A stretch of DNA of 64,000 bases from contig NZ_BBMA01000002.1 in NCBI RefSeq assembly GCF_000971215.1, forward strand, positions 62,001 through 126,000, read 5' to 3'. Made by a program: the position numbers and the translations under genes. The notes beneath the pieces are model-generated. The model saw only the letters and a list, made by a program, of their open reading frames with translations. It was not told the DNA's origin and ran no database searches. Of this stretch, positions 53,966-63,998 are shown in pieces. Every line of letters starts with the position of its first letter. Within the stretch, counting starts at the first letter, position 1. This DNA is from Demequina silvatica. GTDB taxonomy: Bacteria; Actinomycetota; Actinomycetes; Actinomycetales; Demequinaceae.

Positions 53966-56532
53966 CCGGAGCGTCACCGACCATGCACGGCCGCCCCCGG
54001 CACCACAATGAGGACGTGAGCGAGCAACCGTCGCGCGTCCGCCGGGGCCGGCTGCGCATCTACCTGGGCGCCGCGCCCGGCGTGGGCAAGACCTTCGCCA
54101 TGCTCGACGAGGGCAACCGGCGCCTCGAGCGCGGGGCGGACGTGGTGGTCGGCTTCGTCGAGACTCACGGCCGAGCGGCGACCGAGGCCGCGATCGCCGG
54201 GCTCGAGGTGCTCCCCCGCGCCGTCCACGCGCATCGGGGGATCGACCTGGGCGAGCTCGACGTCGACGCGCTGATCGCGCGCGACCCGGACATCGCCCTC
54301 ATCGACGAGCTCGCGCACACCAACGCACCCGGCGGTCGGCACCCCAAGCGCTGGGAGGACGTCGAGGAGGTGCTTGCGGCGGGTATCGACGTCATCACCA
54401 CCCTCAACGTGCAGCACCTCGAGTCCCTCAACGACGTGGTGCGGGACATCACCGGCGTGGTGCAGCGCGAGACCATCCCCGACCACGTGGCACGCGCCGC
54501 GGACCAGATCGAGCTGGTCGACATGAGCCCGCAGGCGCTGCGCCGTCGACTCGCGCACGGCAACGTCTACCCGCCCGACCGGATCGACGCGGCGCTCGCG
54601 CAGTTCTTCCGCGAGGGCAACCTCACCGCGCTGCGCGAGATCGCGCTGCTGTGGCTCGCCGACCGTGTCGACGCCGCCCTCGAGCAGTACCGCCAGGCCA
54701 ACGAGATCTCCCAGCCGTGGCGCGCCCGCGAGCGCGTGGTGGTCGCGCTGAGCGGCGACCCCGAGGGAGACGCGCTGGTGAGACGCGCCATCCGGATCGT
54801 GGAGCGCGCGAGCGGTGGGCAGCTCTACGCGGTCCACGTCACCCACGCGGACGGCCTCACCTCCGGCAGCGAGCACGACCTCGCGCGACAGCGGCGGCTG
54901 GTCGAGGACGCGGACGGCACCTTCCACGTGGTCGCGGGCGAGCGCGTATCGGAGGCCGTGCTCGACTTCGCACGCGGCGTCAACGCCTCCCAGATCGTGG
55001 TGGGCGAGTCCACCCGGTCGCGGGTACGGGCCGCGTTCTCGCTCACGGACACCCGCGGGATCATCCGCGGCTCGGAGGACATCGACGTGCTGGTGGTGAG
55101 CCACCACGGGGTCGAGACCGGGCGGCTGAGGCGCCGGCGGGAGGGCCGCCTGAGCGGACGCCGCGTGGCCGCGGGATGGACGATGGCGGCGGTCGGGGTG
55201 CCCGCGCTCGCGGGCCTGCTCGTGTGGTCGGGTTCCTCCGACGAGCTCTCCTTCGCGCTGATGGCGTTCCTGTCGCTGACCGTCGGCGTCGCCGCGGTGG
55301 GCGGGCTCGGACCCGCGCTGCTCGCGGCCGCGCTGTCGGCGGTGTGCACCAACTTCTTCTTCTCGGAGCCGCGCCTCACCCTCCACATCGCGCGCCCCGA
55401 GGACGCCATCGCGATCGCGCTGCTGTTCCTGGTGGCGGTGGGCGTCTCGCGGTTGGTGTCGGGCGCGGCGACGCGCGCCCGCGAGGCCACCGCCGCGCGC
55501 GCCGAGGCGGACCTCGTGACCTCGGCGTCGCTCGACGTGATCGCGGGCGGCGACGCGATCCCGGCGCTGCTCGCGCGGCTGCGCGAGGGCTTCGGGCTCG
55601 CCGGGCTGCGCATCGTCACGGCCGACGGCGCCACCATCGGCACGGACCCGGCCGCGCCCGCGGGCGAGCCCGCCGCGGTGCTGCCCCTCGAGGACGGCGC
55701 GCGCGTCCTACTTTGGGGGGAACCGCTCCCGCCTCGCTCGATGCGCGTGGTGCTCGCGGTGTGCGCCCAGGCCGCGGCGCTCGCCGAGCGGCGCGACGCC
55801 GCCGTGGATCGGGCGCGAGCCCGCACGGACCGCGAGCGCGGGGAGGTGCGGCGGGCGATCCTCGCGGCCGTGAGCCACGACCTGCGCACGCCGCTCGCGG
55901 GGATCGTCGCAGCCGCGAGCGCGCTGTCAAGCCCGAGCCTCGACGTCGACGAGGCCGACGCCCGCGCGCTGCTCGCGGACATCCGCATCAGCGCCGACAG
56001 GCTGCAGCACCTGGTCGACGACCTGCTCGACATGACGCGCATCGACACCGGCGCGGTGACCGCGACCGCGCAGCCCACCTGGATCATGGACACGCTGGTC
56101 GCCGCCTGCGCGGGCGTCGACCCCGACGCGGTCGAGCTCGACGTGGCCGACGACGTGGGCCAGGTGGAGATCGACGGCGGGCTGCTCGAGCGGGTGATCG
56201 CCAACCTGGTGGAGAACGCCGTGCGCCACTCGCCTGCGGATGTGCCGGTGCGCGTGAGCACGCGGCGGTCCGCCACGGAGCTGGTGATCGCGATCGTCGA
56301 CCGCGGCGCGGGGGTGCCGGAGGCGGACCGCGACCGGATGTTCGAGTCCTTCCAGCGGCTCGGGGACGCACCGGGCGGTGCGGGTCTGGGCCTCGGGCTC
56401 GCCGTCGCGCGCGGGCTCGCGACGGCGATCGGCGCGGACCTGCGCGCCGACGACACCCCTGGTGGGGGCCTCACCATGGTGGTGACGGTGCCGCTCGGCG
56501 ACGAGCCCCCGGCGGTAGGGTCGGCGCCATGA
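53962..56532 (+). CDS. kdpD: Sensor histidine kinase KdpD
   Basis: An 856-residue osmo/K+ sensor that controls kdp through KdpE. The order is the KdpD domain with GAAPGVGKT (36-44) and IDELAHTNAPGGRHPKRW, a universal-stress-like domain (about 250-370), four membrane spans (about 400-500), a GAF-like region, HisKA with AVSHDLRTPLAGI (near 635) and HATPase with NLVENAVRHSP and GLGLGLAVARG. The ATG at 53962 is coupled to kdpC. A GTG at 54016 with CACAAT 6 bases upstream could be an internal leaderless start for kdpDE. A motif core lies at 55609-55617. Confidence 0.93.
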   Translation: MTGASPTMHGRPRHHNEDVSEQPSRVRRGRLRIYLGAAPGVGKTFAMLDEGNRRLERGADVVVGFVETHGRAATEAAIAGLEVLPRAVHAHRGIDLGELDVDALIARDPDIALIDELAHTNAPGGRHPKRWEDVEEVLAAGIDVITTLNVQHLESLNDVVRDITGVVQRETIPDHVARAADQIELVDMSPQALRRRLAHGNVYPPDRIDAALAQFFREGNLTALREIALLWLADRVDAALEQYRQANEISQPWRARERVVVALSGDPEGDALVRRAIRIVERASGGQLYAVHVTHADGLTSGSEHDLARQRRLVEDADGTFHVVAGERVSEAVLDFARGVNASQIVVGESTRSRVRAAFSLTDTRGIIRGSEDIDVLVVSHHGVETGRLRRRREGRLSGRRVAAGWTMAAVGVPALAGLLVWSGSSDELSFALMAFLSLTVGVAAVGGLGPALLAAALSAVCTNFFFSEPRLTLHIARPEDAIAIALLFLVAVGVSRLVSGAATRAREATAARAEADLVTSASLDVIAGGDAIPALLARLREGFGLAGLRIVTADGATIGTDPAAPAGEPAAVLPLEDGARVLLWGEPLPPRSMRVVLAVCAQAAALAERRDAAVDRARARTDRERGEVRRAILAAVSHDLRTPLAGIVAAASALSSPSLDVDEADARALLADIRISADRLQHLVDDLLDMTRIDTGAVTATAQPTWIMDTLVAACAGVDPDAVELDVADDVGQVEIDGGLLERVIANLVENAVRHSPADVPVRVSTRRSATELVIAIVDRGAGVPEADRDRMFESFQRLGDAPGGAGLGLGLAVARGLATAIGADLRADDTPGGGLTMVVTVPLGDEPPAVGSAP

Positions 56533-57200
56533 CCGTGCTGATCGTCGAGGACGATCGGGTGCTCGCGAGGGCGCTCGCGATCGTGCTGCGCGCCCACGGC
56601 GACGAGCCCGTGGTCGCGACCACCGGCCGCGAGGCGATCTCGCTCGCGGCGCAGGTGGATGCCGCCGCGATGATCCTCGACCTCGGGCTGCCCGACATGG
56701 ACGGGTTCGCGGTGATCGAGGCGGTGCGCGGCTGGAGCGCCATGCCGATCGTGGTGCTGTCCGCCCGCCACGAGCCTCGCGAGAAGGTCCGCGCGCTCGA
56801 CGCCGGGGCCGACGACTACGTCACCAAGCCGTTCGACGTCGACGAACTGCTCGCGCGCCTACGCGCCGCGACCCGGCGCCGCGCCGGCGAGACCGCGACG
56901 CGGGAGGTGCGCACCGCATCGTTCACCGTGGATCTCGCCGCGCGGAGGGTGGTGCGCGACGGCGCCGAGGTGGGCGTCACCCCGACCGAGTGGCGCCTGC
57001 TCGAGATGCTCGCGCGCGAGCCCGGGCGGGTGGTGGCGAGGGAGGACCTGCTCGCGAGCCTCCGCGGGCCGTCGGTGCCGCACCGGACCCATTACCTGCG
57101 GGTCTACGTGCAGCAGCTGCGGGCGAAGCTCGAGCCCGTGCCCGCCGAGCCGCGGCACCTCATCACGGTCCCGGGCGTCGGCTACCGGCTCGATCTCTGA
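56529..57200 (+). CDS. kdpE: Response regulator KdpE
   Basis: A 223-residue OmpR-type regulator. The receiver has the acidic pocket VEDD (7-9), the phosphorylated Asp51 (MILDLGLPDMDG) and Lys in DDYVTKPF (near 100). The winged helix covers about 125-223 (TPTEWRLLEMLAREPGRVV, LITVPGVGYRLDL). The ATG overlaps the kdpD stop. It should activate the kdp promoter upstream of 49573. Confidence 0.95.
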   Translation: MTVLIVEDDRVLARALAIVLRAHGDEPVVATTGREAISLAAQVDAAAMILDLGLPDMDGFAVIEAVRGWSAMPIVVLSARHEPREKVRALDAGADDYVTKPFDVDELLARLRAATRRRAGETATREVRTASFTVDLAARRVVRDGAEVGVTPTEWRLLEMLAREPGRVVAREDLLASLRGPSVPHRTHYLRVYVQQLRAKLEPVPAEPRHLITVPGVGYRLDL

Positions 57201-57216
57201 GCCGACCCCACGACGA

Positions 57217-57244
57217 CGGGGCCCGGGCGATCGCCCGAGCCCCG
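57217..57244. terminator. Terminator between convergent kdpE and sucD
   Basis: CGGGGC and GCCCCG enclose the self-complementary GGGCGATCGCCC, giving a strong interrupted stem 17 bases after kdpE. A variant motif CGCATCGTTCC follows at 57243-57253. Confidence 0.65.
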
Positions 57245-57260
57245 CATCGTTCCCGCGCGA

Positions 57261-58145
57261 TCAGGCGCCGGTGAGGATCTCCCGCATGAGGCGCGCGGTC
57301 TCCGACGGGGTCTTGCCCACGCGGACGCCGGCGGCCTCGAGGGCCTCCTTCTTGGCCTGCGCGGTGCCGGCCGAGCCGGACACGATCGCGCCGGCGTGGC
57401 CCATGGTCTTGCCCTCGGGCGCCTCGAAGCCGGCCACGTAGCCCACCACGGGCTTGGTGACGTGCTCCCTGATGTACGCCGCGGCGCGCTCCTCGGCGTC
57501 GCCGCCGATCTCGCCGATCATGACGATCGCGTCCGTGTCCGGGTCGTTCTGGAACGCCTCGAGGCAGTCGATGTGGGTGGTGCCGACGATCGGGTCGCCG
57601 CCGATGCCCACGGCCGTCGAGAAGCCGATATCCCGCAGCTCGAACAGCATCTGGTAGGTCAGCGTGCCCGACTTCGAGACCAGCCCGATGCGGCCGGGTC
57701 CCGTGATGGTGGCCGGCGTGATGCCCACGTTCGACGCGCCGGGCGTGATGAGCCCCGGGCAGTTGGGGCCGATCAGGCGGGTGCCCTTGGACTGCGCATA
57801 CGCGAAGAACTCGGCGGTGTCCGCGACCGGGACGCCCTCGGTGATGATGACCACCAGCGGCATGCCGGCGTCGACGGCCTCCATGACGGCGGCCTTGGTG
57901 AACGGCGGCGGCACGAACAGCACGGACACGTCCGCGCCGGTCTCGGCCATGGCCTCCGCGACCGTGCCGTACACGGGCACCAGCACGTCGCCGGGGAACT
58001 CGACCTCGGCGCCCGCCTTGCGCGGGTTGACGCCGCCGACGATCGTGGTGCCGGAGGCGAGCATGCGCTGCGTGTGCTTCATGCCCTCGGAGCCGGTCAT
58101 GCCCTGGACGATGACCTTGGACTCTGCGGTGAGGAAGATTGCCAC
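57261..58145 (-). CDS. sucD: Succinyl-CoA synthetase alpha subunit
   Basis: A 294-residue TCA-cycle subunit that binds CoA and carries the phosphohistidine. CoA-binding [18 protein letters not shown] and [19 protein letters not shown], and the active His in [11 protein letters not shown] (near 250) are present. The start is GTG at 58145, with AAGGAG 5 bases before it. It follows sucC closely in one operon. Confidence 0.96.
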   Translation of the reverse strand: MAIFLTAESKVIVQGMTGSEGMKHTQRMLASGTTIVGGVNPRKAGAEVEFPGDVLVPVYGTVAEAMAETGADVSVLFVPPPFTKAAVMEAVDAGMPLVVIITEGVPVADTAEFFAYAQSKGTRLIGPNCPGLITPGASNVGITPATITGPGRIGLVSKSGTLTYQMLFELRDIGFSTAVGIGGDPIVGTTHIDCLEAFQNDPDTDAIVMIGEIGGDAEERAAAYIREHVTKPVVGYVAGFEAPEGKTMGHAGAIVSGSAGTAQAKKEALEAAGVRVGKTPSETARLMREILTGA

Positions 58146-58154
58146 GTTGTCTCC

Positions 58155-59324
58155 TTAGGAAGCGGCGGCGGCGAGCTCGGCGGCCTTGGCCGCGGCGCCG
58201 TCCATGGTGTCGACGATGGTCACGAGCGGGTGGTCGGCGTGCGCGAGGATCGCGCGCCCCTCCTCGACGGCGTTGCCGTCCAGGCGCACCACCAGCGGCT
58301 TGGTCGCCTTGTCACCCAGCGCCTGGAGCGCGCCGACGATGCCGTCCGCGACCGCGACGCACGACGTGATGCCGCCGAACACGTTGACGAACACGCTCTT
58401 GACCTGCGGGTCGTGCAGGATCACGTCGAGGCCGTTGGCCATCACCTCGGCCGAGGCGCCGCCGCCGATGTCGAGGAAGTTCGCCGGCTTCTGGCCGCCG
58501 AACTGCTCGCCCGCGTACGCGACCACGTCGAGCGTCGACATGACCAGGCCCGCGCCGTTGCCGATGATGCCCACGGAGCCGTCGAGCTTCACGTAGTTGA
58601 GGTTCATGTGCTTGGCCTTGGCCTCGAGCGGATTCGCCGCGGCCTTGTCCTCGAGCGCCGCGTGGTCCGCGTGACGGAACTCGGCGTTCTCGTCCAGGGT
58701 GACCTTGCCGTCGAGCGCGATGATCGAGCCGTCCTCGGTGCGGACCAGGGGGTTGACCTCGACGAGCGTCGCGTCTTCCTCCTTGTACACGGTCCACAGG
58801 GTCTGGATGACGCCGGCGACCTGGTCGCGCAGGTCCGCGGGGAAACGCGCGGCGTCCACGATCTCGTAGGCCTTCGCCTCATCGATGCCCACCAGCGGGT
58901 CGACCGCGACGCGCGCGAGGGCGTCCGGGCGCTCGACCGCGAGCTGCTCGATCTCCATGCCGCCCTCGACGGAGCACATCGCGAGGTAGCGACGCTCGGC
59001 GCGGTCCAGCAGCACGGAGAAGTAGAACTCCTCGGCGATCGCGGCGCCGGCGGCGATCATCACGCGGTGGACCGTGTGGCCCTTGATGTCCATCCCGAGG
59101 ATCGCGGCGGCGTGCGCCTCGGCCTCGTCGGGGTTCTTGGCGACCTTGACGCCGCCCGCCTTGCCACGTCCGCCCACCTTCACCTGAGCCTTGACGACGA
59201 CGATGCCGCCCAGCTGCGCGGCCGCGGCGCGTGCCTCGGCGGGGGTCTCGGCGACGATGCCGGGGAGCACGGGTACGCCGTGCTTCTCGAACATGTCGCG
59301 CGCCTGGTACTCGTACAGGTCCAT
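58155..59324 (-). CDS. sucC: Succinyl-CoA synthetase beta subunit
   Basis: A 389-residue ATP-grasp subunit that sets nucleotide specificity and binds succinate. It begins [19 protein letters not shown]. Other segments are [38 protein letters not shown] and [19 protein letters not shown] (59391-59386) is a possible -10 box with a 55-base leader. Confidence 0.96.
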   Translation of the reverse strand: MDLYEYQARDMFEKHGVPVLPGIVAETPAEARAAAAQLGGIVVVKAQVKVGGRGKAGGVKVAKNPDEAEAHAAAILGMDIKGHTVHRVMIAAGAAIAEEFYFSVLLDRAERRYLAMCSVEGGMEIEQLAVERPDALARVAVDPLVGIDEAKAYEIVDAARFPADLRDQVAGVIQTLWTVYKEEDATLVEVNPLVRTEDGSIIALDGKVTLDENAEFRHADHAALEDKAAANPLEAKAKHMNLNYVKLDGSVGIIGNGAGLVMSTLDVVAYAGEQFGGQKPANFLDIGGGASAEVMANGLDVILHDPQVKSVFVNVFGGITSCVAVADGIVGALQALGDKATKPLVVRLDGNAVEEGRAILAHADHPLVTIVDTMDGAAAKAAELAAAAS

Positions 59325-59436
59325 GCACTGTCCTCACGCGAGAGTGCGCGCCCTCGTCGGCGCGCGGGTCCGTTGGTGCAGGCTCAGCCTACCCACGTCG
59401 TACACGATCGCGGGACCAAGGTCCCCTGCCCCACCG

Positions 59437-59570
59437 GTTCGCTCAGCGCGGTCAGTTCGCTCAGCACGGTCAGTTCGCTCAGCACGGTTTCGCCCGCGAC
59501 ACCCCGCGGGCAGGGGGACGATGCGCGGGCCGGCTCCGCGTGTCAGGCACCAGACCGTGCGGGGCGAAGT
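59437..59570. repeat. Palindromic element copy B with three tandem arms
   Basis: GTTCGCTCAGC occurs three times with an 18-base period (59437, 59455, 59473). The last runs into a 98-base segment (59472-59570) that aligns with copy A at 32569-32667, including GCGACACCCCG, a motif copy GGGACGATGCG (59515-59525), CCGCGTGTC and the closing ACCGTGCGGGGCGAAG. It ends 11 bases before the response-regulator stop on the minus strand. Confidence 0.7.
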
Positions 59571-59580
59571 GGGTAGCGGG

Positions 59581-60225
59581 TCAGGGGGTCACGTCGCCCG
59601 GGGACACGAACCCGCTCTCGTAGGCCACGATCACGGCCTGCGTGCGGTCGCGCACCCCGAGCTTCATGAGGATCGACGCGACGTGCGACTTCACCGTCTC
59701 CACCGACACGAACAGCTCCGACGCGATCTCGCCGTTGGACCGTCCCCGCGCGAGCGCCCGCAGCACGTCCTGCTCGCGCTCGGTGAGGTCGGGCAGGCGC
59801 TGCGAGCCGGCCGTCGCGAACCGCTCGATCACCGCGCGCGTCGAGGCGGGGAACAGCAGCGACTGCCCGGATGCGACCACCCGGATGGACTCGATGAGCT
59901 CCGCCGGCGGGACCCGCTTGAGCACGAACCCGGAGGCACCCGAGCGCATCGCCTCGAACACGTACTCGTCCACCTCGAACGTGGTGAGGACCAGCACGCG
60001 GGTGGGCACCCCCGCGGCCACGATCTCCCGGGTGGCGGTGAGCCCGTCCACGCCGGGCATGCGGATGTCCATGAGCACCACGTCGGGCCGCTCGCGCGCG
60101 GCCAGCGTGACGGCCCCGGCGCCGTCGCCGGCCTCGCCGATGACCTCCCAGCCCGGCTCCGAGCCGACGATCGCGCGCAGGCCCATGCGCACCAGCGGAT
60201 CGTCGTCGACGATCGCCACCCTCAC
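59581..60225 (-). CDS. NarL/LuxR-family response regulator
   Basis: A 214-residue regulator. The receiver has DDD (7-9), the phosphorylated Asp53 (LMDIRMPGVDG) and Lys in GFVLKRVPP. The LuxR helix-turn-helix is near 150-210 (LTEREQDVLRALARGRSNGE, VETVKSHVASILMKL). The GTG start overlaps the kinase stop (GTGA), so the pair is coupled. The divergent MMPL transporter is a likely target. Confidence 0.93.
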   Translation of the reverse strand: MRVAIVDDDPLVRMGLRAIVGSEPGWEVIGEAGDGAGAVTLAARERPDVVLMDIRMPGVDGLTATREIVAAGVPTRVLVLTTFEVDEYVFEAMRSGASGFVLKRVPPAELIESIRVVASGQSLLFPASTRAVIERFATAGSQRLPDLTEREQDVLRALARGRSNGEIASELFVSVETVKSHVASILMKLGVRDRTQAVIVAYESGFVSPGDVTP

Positions 60226-61571
60226 GCGTCCACCTCCACGCGCAGATCGTCCCACGGAGAGCCGACCGGCGCCGTGCGCAAGGTCGCCTCGAGCGGCAGC
60301 AGCGCCATCACCCGGTACCCGCCGTCCGAGGTGGGGCCGATCGCGGTGCGCCCGCCGAGCAGCGTGACCCGGTCGCGCATCCCCGACACACCGTGCCGCC
60401 GGCCGGTGCCGCCGCCCACCCGCTCCCCGACCGGGGCGCCGTTGACCACCTCGATGCCCAGCGCATCGTCCTCCCGCGCGACCCTCACCCGCACGGTCGC
60501 GCCGGGCGCGTGCCGCGCCGCGTTGGTGAGCGACTCGCGGACTATCCCGAAGGCCGCGCGCCCGAGCGCGGGCGGCACTGTCACCACGTCGACCTCCGCG
60601 TCCACGGTCATGCCGGCCTCGCGGGCGGCGTCGATGAAGCGGGGGATGTCGGCGAGCGTGGGCAGGGGCGCGCGTTCGGCCTGCTCGCCGCGGATGGTGG
60701 CGATGATCCGGTCGAGCTCGCCCATCGCGGCGCGGCCGCGCTCCTCGATGTTCCTCAGCGCCTGGCGCGCGAACTCCGGGTCGGAGTCGAACACGTGCGC
60801 GCCCGCGCCGGCCTGCACGATGTTCATGGTGATCATGTGCCCGATGCTGTCGTGCAGCTCCTGGTCGATCCGGACCTGCTCCTCGGCGAGCTCGGCGCGC
60901 GCGGTCGCGGCCTTGGCGATGTCGGTGTCGCACAGCCCGAGCGCGCCGCGCGCCATCATCACGTGCAGCGCCGCCATGCCGCGCACCGCCCACGCCGGCA
61001 GGTGCGCCACCACCAGCACCACCGGGCTGCCGACCGCGACCCAGAAGGTGACGGTGTCGACCACGGCACGGGCCTCGGCGTCGACGGTGCCCCACCCGAG
61101 CGCGTCGAGCAGCCCGGTCTGATACGCGAGCGCGATCACCACGGCCGCGATCAGCGACACCGGCACCACCAGCGCGATCACCGCGACCGCGAAGGCGATC
61201 GGGGCGAGCAGCAGCCGCCCGGCGATCCACGCGAGCGTCCGCCACGAGGGCACGTCGTGGAACGGCGCGAGCGCGCGCTTGATGCGCCCGCCCTGCGGCA
61301 CGCGCATGGGGGCCGGCGGCAGCACGCACGCGTCGATGAGCGCGTTCGCGAGGCCGCGCTCGAACGTCTGGATGGGCCGCAGCGACGCCTGCATCGCCAC
61401 CAGCAGCACCAGCCCCACCCACAGCACCGCGAGCCCCACCCCGAGCGCATACATGGTGACCGCGTAGACGAACAGCACGATCGCGATCGGCAGCGAGATG
61501 AGCAGGTAGCCGATCGCGGTCCAGGTGCGCGCCTCCCACGAGGCGGCGAAGTACGTGCGGATCAGGTCCAT
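60222..61571 (-). CDS. Two-component sensor kinase (HisKA_3 type)
   Basis: A 449-residue membrane kinase. Four or five hydrophobic segments lie in the first 210 residues, with a sensor region of the actinobacterial DUF1707/PspC-like class without a recognised ligand site. The phosphoacceptor is in IDQELHDSIGHMITMNIVQA (His near 239), and the HATPase has FGIVRESLTNAARHAPG and HGVSGMRDRVTLLGG. The ATG at 61571 is in frame with the conserved body; the ATG at 61579 is out of frame. A motif core lies at 60462-60471. Confidence 0.9.
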   Translation of the reverse strand: MDLIRTYFAASWEARTWTAIGYLLISLPIAIVLFVYAVTMYALGVGLAVLWVGLVLLVAMQASLRPIQTFERGLANALIDACVLPPAPMRVPQGGRIKRALAPFHDVPSWRTLAWIAGRLLLAPIAFAVAVIALVVPVSLIAAVVIALAYQTGLLDALGWGTVDAEARAVVDTVTFWVAVGSPVVLVVAHLPAWAVRGMAALHVMMARGALGLCDTDIAKAATARAELAEEQVRIDQELHDSIGHMITMNIVQAGAGAHVFDSDPEFARQALRNIEERGRAAMGELDRIIATIRGEQAERAPLPTLADIPRFIDAAREAGMTVDAEVDVVTVPPALGRAAFGIVRESLTNAARHAPGATVRVRVAREDDALGIEVVNGAPVGERVGGGTGRRHGVSGMRDRVTLLGGRTAIGPTSDGGYRVMALLPLEATLRTAPVGSPWDDLRVEVDA

Positions 61572-61808
61572 GAGGCCATGGTGCCGCGCGGGGGCACCCG
61601 GTGTCCTCGTTCCCGCGGAGGGAACCCTTCCCCCGGGCGGGGGAGACGAACGCACGAATCCCTCGGGAGGGTCACACGACTCTTCACCCGCGCGAGCCCC
61701 ACGATTCATCCGGAAGCGGGCCGCGGCGCGGCACCACCGCTGCCTACGTTCGAGAAAGCCGCATACGGGCCACCCTGCCCCACCGCGGCACCCACAGGGG
61801 GAGGACCC
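61572..61808. promoter_or_regulatory. Divergent region of the two-component system and MMPL transporter
   Basis: A 237-base spacer. TACGTT (61745-61750) is a possible -10 box for the transporter with a leader of about 50 bases; GGGGGAGG near 61797-61804 is its ribosome site. GC-rich inverted segments near 61610-61645 may be regulator sites or simple hairpins. No reading frame is credible. Confidence 0.4.
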
Positions 61809-63977
61809 ATGAACATCGGACTGACCGGGCGCATCGCCCGAGGCGCGGCCGCCCGGCCGTGGCTGACCATCGCGGCGTGGCTGGTGGCGATCGCCGCCGC
61901 CGTGCTCGCCGCCGGGGGGCTGGGCGACAGCCTCACCCAGGACGACCGCGTCCTGGTCGCCACCGACTCGCAGGAGGCGGACGACCGCAACCAGGAGCTG
62001 CGCGGCAGCGCCTCCGCCACCGAGAGCGAGACCGTGGTGGTCCGCGCGGACGGCGCGACCTTCGGCGACGCCTCCTTCGACAAGGTGATCGCGGACGTGG
62101 TCGCGGGCCTCGACGCCATCCCCGGCGTGGTCGAGGTGGCCGCACCGACCGCCGACCAGCCGTTCCCGGTCTCCGAGGACGGCACCGCGGCGCTCGTCAC
62201 CGCCGAGGTCATGCCCGACGAGGAGGACGCCGTCGCTCTCGAGATCCAGCGCGCGACCGCCGCCGCCGACGTCGAGGGCTTCACCCTGCTCAACATGGGC
62301 GAGGTCACGGCGCAGCAGGCGTTCGACGCGATCGCGGAGGAGTCGCTCATGCGCGGCGAGATGATCGGCATCTCGGTGGCGCTGGTGATCCTGGTGGTGG
62401 TGTTCGGGGCGTTGGTGGCAGCCGGCCTGCCGCTCATGGTCGCCGCGGTGTCCATCGTCACGGCCCTCGGCGCGACCGCGATCGTCGGTCAGGTGTTCGA
62501 GCTGTCCTTCTTCATCGTCAACATGATCACGATGATGGGCCTCGCGCTCGGCATCGACTACAGCCTGGTCGCGGTGCAGCGCTTCCGCGAGGAGCTCGCG
62601 CACGGCCGCACCGTCAAGGAGGCCGTCGCGATCACCGGCTCGACCGCCAACCGCGCCGTCATGTTCTCAGGGATCACCGTGGTGATCTCCCTGATCGGCC
62701 TGCTGCTGGTCCCGTCGACCATCATGCGCTCGCTCGGCGCGGGCGCGATCCTGGTCGCCATCATGTCCGTGATCGCGGCGCTCACGCTGCTGCCCGCGGT
62801 GCTGCGCCTCCTGGGCCACCGCGTCAACCGCGGCCGCATCCCCACCGCCCACCCGGGCCGCGAGCCCAAGACGTGGACCGCCATCGCGCGCGCCGTCATC
62901 GCGCGCCCGGCGATCTCCGCGGGCGTGGGCCTCGCGCTGCTGGTCGCGCTCGCGCTGCCGTTCCTGTCGATGCGCCTCACCTTCGCGGGCGTCGAGTCCC
63001 TGCCCGCGGACAACGAGATGCGCCAGGCCTCCGAGGTGCTGGTCGACCAGTTCGGCCAGGGCCAGAGCGGCACGGTGGTCGCGATCGACGACGCGGGCTC
63101 CGCGACCGTCCAGGTCGAGCAGCTCGCCCGCACCATCGAGGAGGACGCCGCGTTCGCGGAGACCGCCGTCGACTGGCACGGCGACGCCGCGTTCATCGAC
63201 ACCCGCGACGTCAACGACGCCTCCTCGATCGAGGCCGAGCAGGCCATCGACCGCCTCCGCACCGTCATGGCGCCCGCGGCGCTCGACGGCACCGACGCGG
63301 TCGCGTACGTGGGCGGCGACCAGGCGGAGTCGGACGACTTCACCGACACCATCCTCGACTACACCCCGTGGGTGCTGCTCACGGTGCTCGGCGCGACGTT
63401 CGTGCTGCTGCTGCTCGCATTCCGCACGCTCGCGATCCCCCTCACCGCGATCGCGCTCAACGTGCTCTCCGCGGGCGCGGCGCTGGGCCTCCTGGTCGGG
63501 GTGTTCCAGTACGGCTGGGGCGCGGAGCTGTTCGGGTTCGCGCAGGTCGACGGCATCGCCCCCTGGCTCCCGCTGTTCCTGTTCGCGGTGCTCTTCGGGC
63601 TGTCGATGGACTACCACGTGTTCCTCATCAGCCGCATCAAGGAGCGCTACGACGTCACCGGCGACACCCGCGACGCCGTGGTCCACGGCCTGTCGCGTAC
63701 CGGCTCGCTCATCACGGGCGCGGCGCTCATCATGGTCGCGGTGTTCCTGGGCTTCGCGCTCGGCGACCTCGCCGAGTTCCAGCAGATGGGCTTCGGGCTC
63801 GCCGCCGCGGTCATCATCGACGCGACCGTGGTCCGCACCGTCCTGGTGCCGTCCATCATGACGCTGCTGGGCCGCCACAACTGGTCCCTGCCGCGCTGGC
63901 TCGGCTGGCTCCCGCAGGTCCGGATCGAGGGCGCGGCACCCGAGCCGCCGCGCGAGAAGGAGCTCGTGGGGGTCTGA
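61809..63977 (+). CDS. MMPL-family RND transporter
   Basis: A 722-residue membrane transporter with two MMPL halves, each a large extracytoplasmic loop and about six spans. The conserved GIDYSLVAVQRFREEL (near 248-263) and GLSMDYHVFLISRIKERY (near 600-617) carry the proton-relay Asp-Tyr pairs. Actinobacterial MMPLs export lipids or drugs; a NarL-type system divergent from it suggests an inducible efflux role. The substrate is unknown. Confidence 0.9.
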   Translation: MNIGLTGRIARGAAARPWLTIAAWLVAIAAAVLAAGGLGDSLTQDDRVLVATDSQEADDRNQELRGSASATESETVVVRADGATFGDASFDKVIADVVAGLDAIPGVVEVAAPTADQPFPVSEDGTAALVTAEVMPDEEDAVALEIQRATAAADVEGFTLLNMGEVTAQQAFDAIAEESLMRGEMIGISVALVILVVVFGALVAAGLPLMVAAVSIVTALGATAIVGQVFELSFFIVNMITMMGLALGIDYSLVAVQRFREELAHGRTVKEAVAITGSTANRAVMFSGITVVISLIGLLLVPSTIMRSLGAGAILVAIMSVIAALTLLPAVLRLLGHRVNRGRIPTAHPGREPKTWTAIARAVIARPAISAGVGLALLVALALPFLSMRLTFAGVESLPADNEMRQASEVLVDQFGQGQSGTVVAIDDAGSATVQVEQLARTIEEDAAFAETAVDWHGDAAFIDTRDVNDASSIEAEQAIDRLRTVMAPAALDGTDAVAYVGGDQAESDDFTDTILDYTPWVLLTVLGATFVLLLLAFRTLAIPLTAIALNVLSAGAALGLLVGVFQYGWGAELFGFAQVDGIAPWLPLFLFAVLFGLSMDYHVFLISRIKERYDVTGDTRDAVVHGLSRTGSLITGAALIMVAVFLGFALGDLAEFQQMGFGLAAAVIIDATVVRTVLVPSIMTLLGRHNWSLPRWLGWLPQVRIEGAAPEPPREKELVGV

Positions 63978-63987
63978 ACCCCGAGAA

Positions 63988-63998
63988 GGGACGATGCG
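63988..63998 (+). repeat. GGGACGATGCG copy after the MMPL gene (window edge)
   Basis: A motif copy 11 bases after the transporter stop, cut off near the window end. A partner forming a terminator hairpin may lie just beyond. Confidence 0.65.

Noticed and set aside
49720-57200. Very long open frames overlapping kdp genes in other frames
   Set aside because: These are GC-driven shadow frames: Arg/Pro/Ala-rich, no family motifs, while the kdp frames carry all diagnostic motifs and coupled starts.
59435-59492. CRISPR-like triple repeat
   Set aside because: Three 18-base units are directly adjacent with no spacers, and no cas genes are near; it is part of palindromic element B.
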